From Noviherbaspirillum_A sp047237965 (GTDB lineage: Bacteria; Pseudomonadota; Gammaproteobacteria; Burkholderiales; Burkholderiaceae_D), in assembly GCF_047237965.1 (NCBI RefSeq), contig NZ_JBDFLX010000001.1, positions 2,294,001-2,358,000 of the forward strand: a stretch of 64,000 nucleotides of DNA, read 5' to 3'. Numbering within the stretch: position 1 is the stretch's first letter; every line of letters begins with the position of its first letter. Below are positions 17,773-27,119 of the stretch, piece by piece. The notes beneath the pieces are model-generated. The model had not been told where the DNA came from. It made no database searches and saw only the letters and a program-made list of their open reading frames with translations. The position numbers and the translations under genes were made by a program.

Positions 17773-18135
17773 ATGCCAATGAAAAGACAGACCCGCCCAG
17801 CCGACATCTATCTGCGTTTTCTGCAACTGGCCGAGGCAATACGGGGGCTTCCATCGTTGCCTTCGCTGGATCCGCTTGAGGAACGCATCCTGGCGATGGT
17901 TGCCCGTGCCGGCAAGGAACAGCAGCGGCTCTGCGTGCGCGACATGATGGCGAAGGAGGAATTGGGCTCTCCCGCAACCGTTCACAACCGGCTCAAGTCG
18001 ATGCGCGAGAAAGGCTGGATCATGCTGACCGACACGGAAGACAGCCGGCGCAAGCAGATCGAACTGACGCAGGCCGCGCTGCTGCATTTCGACAAGCTGT
18101 CAAAATGCCTGGTCGAAGCCGCCAAGGGCAGTTGA
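17773..18135 (+). CDS. MarR-like winged-helix regulator
   Basis: This 120-residue protein has a winged helix-turn-helix (LCVRDMMAKEELGSPATVHN, recognition helix, then wing around TDTEDSRRKQIELT), the arrangement of MarR-family regulators. The N-terminal dimerisation part is short. It starts at ATG 17773 or the in-frame ATG 17779. It probably represses itself and the divergent membrane-protein gene through the palindrome at 17718-17737. The ligand is unknown. Confidence 0.75.
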   Translation: MPMKRQTRPADIYLRFLQLAEAIRGLPSLPSLDPLEERILAMVARAGKEQQRLCVRDMMAKEELGSPATVHNRLKSMREKGWIMLTDTEDSRRKQIELTQAALLHFDKLSKCLVEAAKGS

Positions 18136-18273
18136 GCATGCGGCCATGCCCGAACGGCTTGTAGCGCCAACCCGACCTGCATTACATTGTTGGCGCCGAC
18201 TTTCCTTTCCATTACCGCCGCACTGCGCACGAGACGGCATGCGCAGCAGCGGCCCGATTTCCGGGATCACTGA

Positions 18274-19554
18274 TTGGACGCCGTCCCCTTGTGGGCGCAA
18301 ATTCTTGCGCTGACTGTACTGATCTGCATTTCCGCCTTCCTTGCGATGACCGAGACGGCCCTGATGGCGGCCAACCGGCATCGCCTGCGCCATCTCGCGC
18401 AAGGCGGCAACAAGGGGGCCGCATCGGCGATCTGGCTGCTGGAACGCACCGACCGCATGCTGACCGTCGTGCTCATTGCCAGCACGCTGATCAACGCCGT
18501 CGCCACGGCACTGGTGACGCTGATCGCCGTGACCATGTTCGGCAACCAGGAAACCGTGCTTGTCGTTGCCATCGTGCTGGTGTCGCTGATGCTGATCATT
18601 TTTGCGCAGATCCTGCCGAAGATCCTCGGCGCAAGCCATCCGGAACGCATTGCCCTGCCTGCGAGCCGCGTGCTGCGCCCGCTGCTGACCCTGGCCAGCC
18701 CCATGATCTGGCTGGTGCACCTGCTCATCAGCGGCCTCTTGCGGCTCATGCGCATCCGGGTCGGCGCCGGCGCCAACGAGCAACCGCTATCGGCGGACGA
18801 ACTGCGGGCGATGGTCATGGAAGGCGGCAATGTGATGCCGAAGAAGCACCGCGCCATCCTGCTCAACCTGTTCGACCTGGAAAAGATTTCGGTGGAAGAC
18901 GTGATGACGCCGCGCGCCCAGATCGAATCGCTGGACCTGTCGGCGCCGGTGGAGGACATCAGGCAGCAGCTCACCACCTGTTACCACAACAAGCTGCCGG
19001 TGCATCAGGGCGGCATCAACCAGGTGCTGGGCATTCTGCATGTGCGCAAGGCAGTGGCTCTGCTGAACCAGCAGGAAGCGCTGACAGCGGACGATTTTCG
19101 CCGCCTCCTGACGCCGCCCTATTTCATCCCGCAAGACACCGATGTGTTTGCCCAGATGCAGTATTTCCAGGAAAACCACGAGCGGCTCGGGCTGATCGTG
19201 GATGAATACGGCGAAGTGCAGGGCCTGGTGACACTGGATGACCTGATCGAGGAAATCGTCGGTGAATTCACGACTTCCACGCCGGGCGGATCGCGTTCGG
19301 ATGGCCACGGCTGGGATGCGCACGGCGAGTGCCTGATCGAAGGCTCGGCCACGCTGCGTGAAATTAACAAGCGCCTGGGCCTTCATTTTCCGCTCGACGG
19401 GCCGAAAACCATGAATGGCCTGCTGCTGGAATGGCTGCAGGATATTCCCGAACCCCATGTGGCATTGAAGCTGGCGGGCTGCGTAATTGAAATCGTGCAG
19501 GTACAAAACCAGGCAATCAAAGTGGTAAAACTGGTACAGCCAGGAAACAAATAA
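18274..19554 (+). CDS. CorC/HlyC-type membrane protein (CNNM + CBS)
   Basis: This is a 426-residue protein with an N-terminal DUF21/CNNM membrane domain (FLAMTETALMAANRHRLRHL, four hydrophobic helices), a CBS-pair domain (VMTPRAQIESLD; ERLGLIVDEYGEVQGLVTLD) and a C-terminal CorC_HlyC domain (GEFTTSTPG to the end). The family is associated with Mg2+/Co2+ efflux. The start is TTG at 18274. It sits just before pilB, the usual Oxalobacteraceae order. Confidence 0.9.
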   Translation: MDAVPLWAQILALTVLICISAFLAMTETALMAANRHRLRHLAQGGNKGAASAIWLLERTDRMLTVVLIASTLINAVATALVTLIAVTMFGNQETVLVVAIVLVSLMLIIFAQILPKILGASHPERIALPASRVLRPLLTLASPMIWLVHLLISGLLRLMRIRVGAGANEQPLSADELRAMVMEGGNVMPKKHRAILLNLFDLEKISVEDVMTPRAQIESLDLSAPVEDIRQQLTTCYHNKLPVHQGGINQVLGILHVRKAVALLNQQEALTADDFRRLLTPPYFIPQDTDVFAQMQYFQENHERLGLIVDEYGEVQGLVTLDDLIEEIVGEFTTSTPGGSRSDGHGWDAHGECLIEGSATLREINKRLGLHFPLDGPKTMNGLLLEWLQDIPEPHVALKLAGCVIEIVQVQNQAIKVVKLVQPGNK

Positions 19555-19709
19555 GTTTCTTCTGATAAACTAATGTGCGTATATCGTCTTGCGGTTCAGC
19601 CATACGAACAGCGCGACGCGATCAGACAAAATTTCTTTACAGATCAATACCCTATAGGCATCATCTGAGCGTTTTTATCCTGCCGGCGTAACTTCCCACA
19701 CATCCCAAC

Positions 19710-21443
19710 ATGGCGGCAAATCCTCCGAATACCGTGTCCAGCATGCCTCTGTCCGGCCTTGCCCGTTCGCTGTCCCAGGCCGGGCGCCTGAGCATGACGC
19801 AGGCCGAAGCCTGCAGCAGGAAGGCAGCAAGCGAAAAGATATCGCTGATCGATGCGCTGCTCGAGGAAAAGGCGATCGACTCCAGGTCGCTGGCTATTTT
19901 TTGCGCCGAGACCTTCGGCTATCCCCTGCTGGAACTGTCCGCCTTCAACCTGGGCAACCTGCCGGAAAAGGCGATCGATGCCAAGCTGATGCAAAGCCAC
20001 CGGGTCATGGCCCTGGCCAAGCGCGGCAACCGCCTGTCGGTGGCGCTTTCCGATCCCACCAATACCCAGGCGCTGGAACAGATCAAGTTCCAGACCGAGA
20101 TGACGGTCGAACCGGTCATCGTCGATCACCAGCAGCTGGTGCGAGCCATCGAGAAGCTGAGCCAGAGCGCGGAGCAGAATCTCAATGAACTGATCGGCGA
20201 CGATCTCGACAACATCGACTTCGCCGACGACGATGCCGCCCCGAACACCGCCGCCGACGGCCTGTCGACCGACATCGACGACGCCCCGGTGGTGCGCTTC
20301 CTGCAGAAGATCCTGATCGACGCGATCAACATGGGCGCGTCCGACCTGCACTTCGAGCCATTCGAGAAGTATTACCAGATCCGTTTCCGGGTGGACGGCG
20401 TATTGCGCGAGGTGGCGCAGCCGCCGCTGGCGATCAAGGAAAAGCTGGCGTCGCGCATCAAGGTCATTTCCAAGCTCGACATTTCCGAAAAGCGGGTGCC
20501 GCAGGACGGGCGCATGAAACTGGTGCTGTCAAAGACGCGCGCCATCGACTTTCGCGTGAGCACCCTGCCGACGCTGTTCGGCGAAAAAATCGTGATGCGT
20601 ATTCTGGATGCGACGCAGGCGCAGATGGGCATCGAGTCGCTCGGCTATGAACCGTACCAGAAAGACCTGCTGATGGATGCGATCCAGCGTCCCTACGGCA
20701 TGGTGCTGGTGACGGGGCCAACCGGCTCCGGCAAGACCGTTTCGCTCTATACCTGCCTCAACATCCTGAACAAGCCCGGCATCAACATCTCGACCGCGGA
20801 AGACCCGGCCGAAATCAACCTACCCGGCGTCAACCAGGTCAACGTGAACGACCGCGCCGGCCTGACCTTTCCGGTGGCGCTGAAGGCGTTCCTGCGGCAG
20901 GACCCGGACATCATCATGGTTGGCGAGATTCGCGATCTTGAAACCGCCGACATCGCGATCAAGGCGGCGCAAACCGGCCACATGGTGTTTTCGACGCTGC
21001 ACACCAACGACGCGCCGTCGACGCTGACGCGGCTGATGAACATGGGCGTGGCGCCGTTCAACATCGCCTCCTCTGTGATCATGATCACCGCACAGCGGCT
21101 GGCGCGCCGGCTCTGCTCCTGCAAGCAGCCGACCGTGATTCCCGATGAGTCCCTGCTCGAAGCCGGCTATACCGAAGACGAACTGGACGGCACCTGGACG
21201 CCCTACAGGGCGGTCGGCTGCGAACGCTGCAACGGCAGCGGCTATAAGGGACGGGTCGGCATTTACCAGATCATGCCGATCTCGGAAGCCATCGAAAAAA
21301 TCATCCTGGCGCATGGCACCGCGCTGGAAATCGAAGCGCAAGCCAGGCTCGACGGCGTCAAGACGCTGCGCGAGGCGGGACTGGCCAAAGTCAGAAGCGG
21401 CCTGACCAGCCTCGAAGAAGTGCTGGGCTGCACCAACATCTAA
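19710..21443 (+). CDS. pilB: Type IV pilus assembly ATPase PilB
   Basis: This is the hexameric AAA+ motor that powers type IV pilus extension. Its 577 residues contain an N-terminal MshEN-like domain, then the GspE/PilB ATPase core with Walker A GPTGSGKT, Walker B IIMVGEIRD, the His box (STLHTNDAPSTL), and the zinc-binding tetracysteine segment (CSCKQ ... CERCNGSG). It is 11 bp upstream of pilC and in the same operon. Confidence 0.97.
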   Translation: MAANPPNTVSSMPLSGLARSLSQAGRLSMTQAEACSRKAASEKISLIDALLEEKAIDSRSLAIFCAETFGYPLLELSAFNLGNLPEKAIDAKLMQSHRVMALAKRGNRLSVALSDPTNTQALEQIKFQTEMTVEPVIVDHQQLVRAIEKLSQSAEQNLNELIGDDLDNIDFADDDAAPNTAADGLSTDIDDAPVVRFLQKILIDAINMGASDLHFEPFEKYYQIRFRVDGVLREVAQPPLAIKEKLASRIKVISKLDISEKRVPQDGRMKLVLSKTRAIDFRVSTLPTLFGEKIVMRILDATQAQMGIESLGYEPYQKDLLMDAIQRPYGMVLVTGPTGSGKTVSLYTCLNILNKPGINISTAEDPAEINLPGVNQVNVNDRAGLTFPVALKAFLRQDPDIIMVGEIRDLETADIAIKAAQTGHMVFSTLHTNDAPSTLTRLMNMGVAPFNIASSVIMITAQRLARRLCSCKQPTVIPDESLLEAGYTEDELDGTWTPYRAVGCERCNGSGYKGRVGIYQIMPISEAIEKIILAHGTALEIEAQARLDGVKTLREAGLAKVRSGLTSLEEVLGCTNI

Positions 21444-21454
21444 AGGAAAATCCC

Positions 21455-22675
21455 ATGGCCAGTGCCGCAAGCGTTCACAACATCAAGGAATCGATCTACG
21501 CCTGGGAAGGCCGCGACCGCAGCGGCAAGCAGGTGCGCGGCGAATTGCGCGCCAGCGGCGAGAACGTGGTCAGCGCCACGCTGCGGCGCCAGGGCATCCT
21601 GGTGCACAAGGTCAAGAAGCGCACGCTGCGCAGCGGCCGCAAGGTCACCGAAAAGGACATCACGCTCTTCACCCGGCAACTGGCGACCATGATGAAGGCC
21701 GGCGTGCCGCTGCTGCAGTCCTTCGACATCGTCGCCAAGGGCCACGCCAATCCCTCGGTGTCCAAGCTGGTTCAGGACATCCGCGGCGACGTGGAAACCG
21801 GCACCAGCCTGAACCAGGCGTTTCGCAAGTTTCCACTCTATTTCGATCCGCTGTTCTGCAATCTGGTCGCCGCCGGCGAGCAGGCCGGCATCCTGGAAGA
21901 CCTGCTGACCAGGCTGGCGATCTACAAGGAAAAAACCCTGGCCATCAAGGGCAAGATCAAGTCGGCGATGTTCTACCCGGTATCCATCCTGGCAGTGGCC
22001 TTTATTGTCACCGCCGTGATCATGATCTGGGTGGTGCCCGCCTTCAAGGAAGTCTTCACCAGCTTTGGCGCCGACCTGCCGGCGCCGACGCTGATGGTGA
22101 TGGCCATGTCCGACTTTTTCGTGGCCAACTGGTACTTCATCTTCGGCGGCCTGTTCGGCAGCCTCTACCTGTTCTTTCAGGCCTGGCGCCGCTCGCCTGC
22201 GATGCAGCGCAGGATGGATGCGCTGCTGCTGAAGGCGCCCATCTTCGGCGCGGTGGTGCGCAAGGCCACCATCGCACGCTGGACGCGCACCCTGGCCACG
22301 ATGTTCGCCGCCGGCGTGCCGCTGGTGGAGTCGCTCGACTCGGTCGGCGGCGCCTCCGGTAATGCGGTCTACCAGGATGCCACCCGCAAGATACAGACTG
22401 AAGTCAGCACCGGCACCAGCCTGACGATTGCGATGCAGAACGCCGACGTGTTCCCGAACATGGTCACGCAGATGGTCGCCATCGGCGAGGAATCGGGCGC
22501 GCTGGACCAGATGCTGGGCAAGGTTGCCGACTTCTATGAAGATGAGGTCGACCAGGCCGTGGAATCGCTGTCCAGCCTGATGGAACCGCTGATCATGGTG
22601 ATCCTGGGCGTGCTGATCGGCGGCCTGGTGGTGGCGATGTACCTGCCTATCTTCAAGCTGGGTTCGGTGGTTTGA
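21455..22675 (+). CDS. pilC: Type IV pilus inner-membrane platform protein PilC
   Basis: This is a 406-residue inner-membrane protein of the pilus motor platform. It has two GspF/T2SSF domains (FTRQLATMMKAGVPLLQSFD in the first, WTRTLATMFAAGVPLVESL in the second) and three membrane helices. It ends normally (YLPIFKLGSVV). The prepilin peptidase gene pilD, which almost always follows, is missing: foreign DNA starts about 10 bases after the stop. Confidence 0.97.
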   Translation: MASAASVHNIKESIYAWEGRDRSGKQVRGELRASGENVVSATLRRQGILVHKVKKRTLRSGRKVTEKDITLFTRQLATMMKAGVPLLQSFDIVAKGHANPSVSKLVQDIRGDVETGTSLNQAFRKFPLYFDPLFCNLVAAGEQAGILEDLLTRLAIYKEKTLAIKGKIKSAMFYPVSILAVAFIVTAVIMIWVVPAFKEVFTSFGADLPAPTLMVMAMSDFFVANWYFIFGGLFGSLYLFFQAWRRSPAMQRRMDALLLKAPIFGAVVRKATIARWTRTLATMFAAGVPLVESLDSVGGASGNAVYQDATRKIQTEVSTGTSLTIAMQNADVFPNMVTQMVAIGEESGALDQMLGKVADFYEDEVDQAVESLSSLMEPLIMVILGVLIGGLVVAMYLPIFKLGSVV

Positions 22676-22684
22676 TGCTGGTTG

Positions 22685-23192
22685 TGTAGGAAACCATTCT
22701 GTCTTTCACTAAACCATCCTAGTTTGCACTGACTTTGCACTAGACAGCATCTTCCCGCGTAGCTTGCACTAAAGCAGGCTGTGGAACCAACAAAAGTGGC
22801 ATCTGGGCATTCAGGCGCAGGTGGCGCTTTTGTCGTTGTGAGAACCTGGGAGCAGCCTTTGTCCCTGAAAACCATCTCTGAGAGGCACCTCACCATGGCA
22901 AATAGGCCGCCGAATTTGCACTAAATGGCCTTTTACCGCCTATTTTGAATTTAATCAGCTTGTTTGCACTGAAAATAAGCCGCCGATACCAAGGAATGCT
23001 GGCTTCTTCCCAAGCTTAGGTGCGCTGAAATATCCTTATCAGCGCCCTAGCGCCCTAGCGGGCTCGAAAACCCATTTCTTTATCAATGACTATGGGTCCA
23101 ACGTACGGACGAGAAGCCAAGAGAAGTCGCGGACTTTGCAATAAACAGCTTCTTACCGCCTTCTTTGCATTCAACCAGCTTGTTTGCACTGA
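22685..23192 (+). repeat. TTTGCACT-type repeat array, possible transposon end
   Basis: This 508-bp non-coding region has at least seven copies of TTTGCACT(A/G)A or close variants, all in the same orientation (near 22723, 22735, 22764, 22915, 22963, 23135, 23183). Two 58-bp composite repeats, 22915-22972 and 23135-23192, match at 48 of 58 positions; both end CAGCTTGTTTGCACTGA. The array begins TGTAGGAAACC just after pilC. It resembles the multiple transposase-binding repeats at ends of Tn7/Tn402-type elements, but this is inferred. A small tandem repeat (GCGCCCTA twice) lies at about 23041-23058. Confidence 0.6.
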
Positions 23193-23203
23193 CATTACCG
23201 TTG

Positions 23204-24247
23204 GGCTCTGTTGCAGAAATAAAGTAAGGGGCGATTTAACCTTGCTGTAGATGGATTTATGGCATAGCGACCGTAAGCGGCGTGCCAAGGCGCGTAAAGC
23301 GATTCAGCACAGCGGCACGGACCTGTAATTCAGCGACTTGCCGATCAAAGTCACGGGCCATGATGCGTTCGCCAAGTAGCTTGAAGCAGCGCATCTTCGT
23401 CTCGACCAAACTTGGTCGGTGATAGCCACTCCATTTCTTCCAGATCGTTCGCCCCAGTCGGCGTGTCGCTCGTAGAATCTCATTTCGTGCCGTGGCACCA
23501 ATGCGATTCATCTTCCATGGCTTGGCATTTTTCCGGATCGGGATGATGGCATCGGCCTGACGTCGTGCGATGGCTTCATGGCAGCCCTTCGTATCGTAAG
23601 CGCCATCACCACTGACGCTGGCGAGCAGCTCTTCTGGAGGAATCTGACCCAATAGGTTGGGCAGCATAGGCGCATCGCCGATACTGTTGTCGGTCACTTC
23701 CATCGCGCGAATCTCGAGTGTGGAAGCATCAATGCCGAGATGGACCTTGCGCCATTGGCGGCGGTAATCGGCGCCATGCTTCCTGATCTTCCATTCGCCT
23801 TCGCCCAGCATCTTGATGCCGGTGCTATCGACCAGCAGGTGCAGGCCGGTCGTGGTAGGCATGACTTCGATGGCAACGCGCAATGTTTTTTGCCGTCGGC
23901 TTACCGTGCTGTAGTCGGGGACGGGCCAGTCGAGGCGTGCCAATTGCAGCAAGCTTTGCGTCATGCCCATGGCCTGGCGTAGCGGCAAGCTGAACAGGCA
24001 TTTGATATTCAGACAGAACTGAATGGCTTCGTCACTAAAGGTTGGACTTCGTCCACGCTTACCGTTTGCCTGGCCGTGCCAGTTCATAGTGGGATCGAGC
24101 CAGATCAGCAGAGAGCCACGCGCCTTTAATGCCGCGTTATAGGCTTTCCAGTTCGTCGTTTGGTACTTCCGAGGAGCGGGTTTCATGCACCCAGCCTACC
24201 CGAGCTGCTGCCAATGCGCTTGGCTGCCCGATTTGCGCAACAAAGCC
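23204..24247 (-). mobile_element. IS5-family element, IS903 subgroup
   Basis: This is a 1044-bp insertion sequence. Its left 18-bp end GGCTCTGTTGCAGAAATA and the reverse complement of its right end GGCTTTGTTGCGCAAATC match at 14 of 18 positions and fit the IS903 end consensus. No 9-bp target duplication is visible at the flanks, so it may have been trimmed by recombination. Confidence 0.85.
23257..24186 (-). CDS. IS903-type IS5-family transposase
   Basis: This DDE transposase has 309 residues, the normal length for IS903 relatives, and is apparently intact. The N-terminal TNWKAYNAALKARGSLLIW is characteristic. Catalytic regions include LLVDSTGIKMLGEGEW (first Asp), SGDGAYDTKGCHEAI (second Asp) and the ATRRLGRTIWKKWSGYHRRS-like segment towards the C-terminal Glu (VETKMRCFK). 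It starts MKPAPRKY at 24186. Confidence 0.92.
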   Translation of the reverse strand: MKPAPRKYQTTNWKAYNAALKARGSLLIWLDPTMNWHGQANGKRGRSPTFSDEAIQFCLNIKCLFSLPLRQAMGMTQSLLQLARLDWPVPDYSTVSRRQKTLRVAIEVMPTTTGLHLLVDSTGIKMLGEGEWKIRKHGADYRRQWRKVHLGIDASTLEIRAMEVTDNSIGDAPMLPNLLGQIPPEELLASVSGDGAYDTKGCHEAIARRQADAIIPIRKNAKPWKMNRIGATARNEILRATRRLGRTIWKKWSGYHRPSLVETKMRCFKLLGERIMARDFDRQVAELQVRAAVLNRFTRLGTPLTVAMP

Positions 24248-24288
24248 CTCCGGGACTGCTTCTGCCCCACTTCCAATTGGAGAAAGAC

Positions 24289-25056
24289 TCAGTTCGCTGC
24301 AGCACTGCGCCGACGGCTTCGGCGCGCTGCGGCCAGGCCTGCCAATCCAAGGCCGAGGAGCGCAATGGATGCCGGCTCCGGCACGACCGATGCAGGCACG
24401 TAGTTTTGTTGCAAGCGGGTTCCCGGCTGGAAGCTGACATTGGCGATGTCGTCGAGGCTCAGGCCGCTCGCACCGGAAAACGTCAGTTTCACTCCCCCCA
24501 TGACGACCGGCGCGGCGCTCAGATTCGTATTGGGTGCATAGCCATCCGCCGGCGATACGATGCCGAAGTCGATTCCGCCAAGTCCCTTCTGAGCGTTGAG
24601 GTTGGCACCATTGAAGTTCCCGATAAAACCAGCTATCTGGTAGCTGGCACTCGAGACGAAGCGATCCGCTCCACCTTGCAATTGCGCTTCGCGATAGCCG
24701 AATTCACCGCCGACGTCCGTTACACCGAAACAGTCGGCCGCATTGCACGCACCTATGATCGATGAACCCGGAGCAAGCATCACCGACACCGGCAAAAGGG
24801 TGTCGCCCTTATTACCGATAAATCCCCAGAACAAGCCGGTCAGCGTACGACCTGGAACATCGGGAGAGTTGGTCGAGGGCGAGGTATTGCGCAGGGTAAT
24901 CATCAACGTGTCGCCATCTATCTCGAAGGTGGCGGAGGCGCTGAACACGACCCGGCTTATTTCTGTCGACCCGGCGTAGGTAATGATGTCCGCTGCGGCG
25001 GGCAGCGATGCCGTGGATGCAATGGCGATAAAACTGCTGAGGAAGAATTTTTTCAA
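24289..25056 (-). CDS. PEP-CTERM sorting-domain exported protein
   Basis: This exported protein carries a signal peptide and a C-terminal PEP-CTERM tripartite signal: VVPEPASIALLGLG, a hydrophobic stretch, then RRSRRR. That targets it to exosortase EpsH/XrtA-type processing, which is linked to exopolysaccharide-producing bacteria. The start is taken as TTG 25056 because AAGGAG lies 6 bases upstream; the longer in-frame ATG at 25086 lacks an RBS. The mature domain is unrecognised. A GG-N10-GC sigma-54-like site lies about 100 bp upstream. It is separated from the multicopper oxidase gene by a terminator. Confidence 0.88.
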   Translation of the reverse strand: MKKFFLSSFIAIASTASLPAAADIITYAGSTEISRVVFSASATFEIDGDTLMITLRNTSPSTNSPDVPGRTLTGLFWGFIGNKGDTLLPVSVMLAPGSSIIGACNAADCFGVTDVGGEFGYREAQLQGGADRFVSSASYQIAGFIGNFNGANLNAQKGLGGIDFGIVSPADGYAPNTNLSAAPVVMGGVKLTFSGASGLSLDDIANVSFQPGTRLQQNYVPASVVPEPASIALLGLGLAGLAAARRSRRRSAAAN

Positions 25057-25157
25057 CGCAAACTCCTTGAATAGCAATGCAATCAATCGAAAGTCCGAGT
25101 CCGGAATTGATTCAGAATCAGTGGACGGTCAAACTATTCCGGGCCGCAACGTTTCTT

Positions 25158-25174
25158 ATGCGAAAAACATGCCA
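25158..25174 (-). promoter_or_regulatory. Possible sigma-54 promoter of the PEP-CTERM gene
   Basis: On the minus strand the site reads TGGCATGTTTTTCGCA, close to the sigma-54 consensus TGGCAC-N5-TTGCA with the required GG and GC dinucleotides 10 bases apart. PEP-CTERM genes in several betaproteobacteria use RpoN with the PrsK/PrsR system. The rest of the 25087-25356 interval shows no gene. Confidence 0.5.
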
Positions 25175-25356
25175 GTCATGAAAATTGCTTGAAAAACAAT
25201 AGGTTTTAACCGTTACAAAAAATGACGTTGCAGAATTGTAAGATTTCCCGACATACAGAAAACGGGCAACGCGTCGCCCGTGGCCGGGTAGAAGGTGCCG
25301 ACTAGGCCGAATGCAGAAGTCTTGATGCAGAAGAGCAACATCAAAGTCACAAGAAA

Positions 25357-25386
25357 GGCCCGGCCCGGGCAATTGCCTGGGCGGGC
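25357..25386 (-). terminator. Terminator after the multicopper oxidase gene
   Basis: A long GC-rich stem (GCCCGCCCAGGCAA paired with TTGCCCGGGCCGGGC, with one mismatch and one bulge) is followed on the minus strand by CTTTCTTG. It ends the peroxidase-SCO-oxidase transcript before the PEP-CTERM gene. Confidence 0.75.
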
Positions 25387-25413
25387 TCGAATGGAACGAC
25401 TAAAGCTCGCCGC

Positions 25414-27111
25414 TCAGGCTACGACATCGAAGCGCAGCATCATGTGATGATCTTCGTGGATGAGATTATGGCAGTGCATCACGTATTTGCCGGGGAAATC
25501 GGTAAAGCGCAAATACACCTCCACTTTCTCGCCGGGGTTGAGGACGAAGACATCCTTGCGGCCGCGCTCGTGCGGCGGTGGCGGCTTGCCGTTGCGCGAC
25601 AGTATCCGCCCTTCTTCCAGGTGAATATGGATCGGGTGATGCCAACTGCCCTTGCCTTCCAGCGTCCAGATTTCGGGTTCGCCCAGCTTTAACGTCACCG
25701 TCGCCTTGTTTTCATCGAACAGCCTGTCGTTAATGACCCATACGCCGTCCTCGCGCTCGAACTTGAAATTCCGCTTGCGCCTGACCTTTTTCAGGTCGGG
25801 TTGGGTCAGCGGGCGCAAAACCTCGGGCACGCGGCTCAAATCAGGCCGGCCAACCGGCGTGTCGCGCACGACATTGAAACGGAGAACCTGGGTGCCGGGA
25901 AAATCGCGTATCGAATTCGGTCCGCGGCCGTCATCCTGGTTGATCCGGTCAACGATGAACAACTCGTCGCCGATGGCAAACTGGGAGAAATCGACCACGA
26001 TGTCGGCCCGCTCCGCCGGTGCGATGGCCACCTTATTCATCTTCAGCGGCGAGGGCAACAGGTTGCCGTCGTTGGCGATGTAGTCGAACGTCAGATCCTG
26101 CCCGCCCTTGACCAGGTAAAACTCGAAAAAGCGCAGGATCGACGCATTGAGCATGCGAAAACGGTACTTGCGGCGCTCCACTTGGAAGAAAGGCTGGACC
26201 TTGCCATTGACCACATACTTGTTGCCGAACTCGTCGCCTTCCGGGTCGAGCTGGTTGAACGTCAGGTAGCCGCTCGCATTGAAGTGTTTGTGCTCGAACA
26301 TCAGCGTAATATCGTATTCGCCGACGCCGGACGGCAGCCGCAAGGCCTTGGGATTGGCATCGTTCTCATTGCCGGAATCGATTTCGTCGAACATCAGGCT
26401 GAATCCAGCGAGGCCTTTGTACACATTGGCGGCGGTGAAATCGAGACGATGATCGTGATACCAGAGGGTGCCCAGCGCTTCATTCGGGTCGCCATCGCTG
26501 TAGTCGTATTCCGCATAGTTCGAATGGCAGTTCACATAATGATGGTCCTTGTACTCCCCCGCGCGCGTGAGCCCCGGACCATGCTTGTAGGGGCTAAAAT
26601 AGTCGGCCGGAAAGCCATCGCTTTCCGACGGCGTATGGGCGTTATGCATATGCGTCGAAATCTCGGGTGAACCGAATCCGACGCTGTCGGGAGGCAGTTC
26701 GTTGAATACCCTCACCAGCGCCGGCTGGCCATGACGCATGACGAAGGTGGGACCGGGGCTCATGCCGTCGAAGCCCCAGATTTTCTGGGGCGGCAGATGG
26801 GGATGAAAGGAGTGAATGAATTCGTTCGCCCGCAGCTCGTAAAACCGTTGCGGCGGCCAGTAGTCCCAGCCCTGGTGCGCGGCGCGGCCTGCCTCGCGCG
26901 GACCGGGCGCCGCGGTCGGCGCCGGGCTCAGGTAAGTCAGCGGCAGCTTGGCCATGCGCACCGGCAGCGCTTCCAGGAACGGTTGCGTCGTCGGCGGCCT
27001 GATGGTCTTGCTCTGCAAGGTCGCTGGCGCCAGCAGGCTGGCCCCGGCGACCAGGGCGGAAGACTTCAGCAATGCTCTTTTCCCGGGATCGGGGACATTA
27101 GGATTGTCCAT
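25414..27111 (-). CDS. Multicopper oxidase (CotA/bilirubin-oxidase-like), exported
   Basis: This is a 565-residue three-cupredoxin oxidase. The N-terminus (KRALLKSSALVAGASLLAPA) is a signal-like segment with a basic pair but no full twin-arginine motif. All four copper-ligand motifs are present: HMH at about 154-156, WYHDH at 217-221, HPIHIH at 492-497, and HCHNLIHEDHHM at 546-557 with Met557 in the axial type-1 position. Members oxidise phenols, bilirubin or metals including Mn(II). It lies 8 bp downstream of the SCO gene and shares the peroxidase transcript. The substrate cannot be read from sequence. Confidence 0.93.
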   Translation of the reverse strand: MDNPNVPDPGKRALLKSSALVAGASLLAPATLQSKTIRPPTTQPFLEALPVRMAKLPLTYLSPAPTAAPGPREAGRAAHQGWDYWPPQRFYELRANEFIHSFHPHLPPQKIWGFDGMSPGPTFVMRHGQPALVRVFNELPPDSVGFGSPEISTHMHNAHTPSESDGFPADYFSPYKHGPGLTRAGEYKDHHYVNCHSNYAEYDYSDGDPNEALGTLWYHDHRLDFTAANVYKGLAGFSLMFDEIDSGNENDANPKALRLPSGVGEYDITLMFEHKHFNASGYLTFNQLDPEGDEFGNKYVVNGKVQPFFQVERRKYRFRMLNASILRFFEFYLVKGGQDLTFDYIANDGNLLPSPLKMNKVAIAPAERADIVVDFSQFAIGDELFIVDRINQDDGRGPNSIRDFPGTQVLRFNVVRDTPVGRPDLSRVPEVLRPLTQPDLKKVRRKRNFKFEREDGVWVINDRLFDENKATVTLKLGEPEIWTLEGKGSWHHPIHIHLEEGRILSRNGKPPPPHERGRKDVFVLNPGEKVEVYLRFTDFPGKYVMHCHNLIHEDHHMMLRFDVVA

Positions 27112-27119
27112 GGGTGTCC

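Noticed and set aside
22915..23192. The 58-bp repeats as a CRISPR array
   Set aside because: There are only two composite copies 220 bp apart with 10 differences, no regular spacers and no cas genes.
23195..24256. A 9-bp target duplication for the IS903-like element
   Set aside because: The flanking 9-mers TTACCGTTG and CTCCGGGAC do not match, so a simple insertion cannot be shown.
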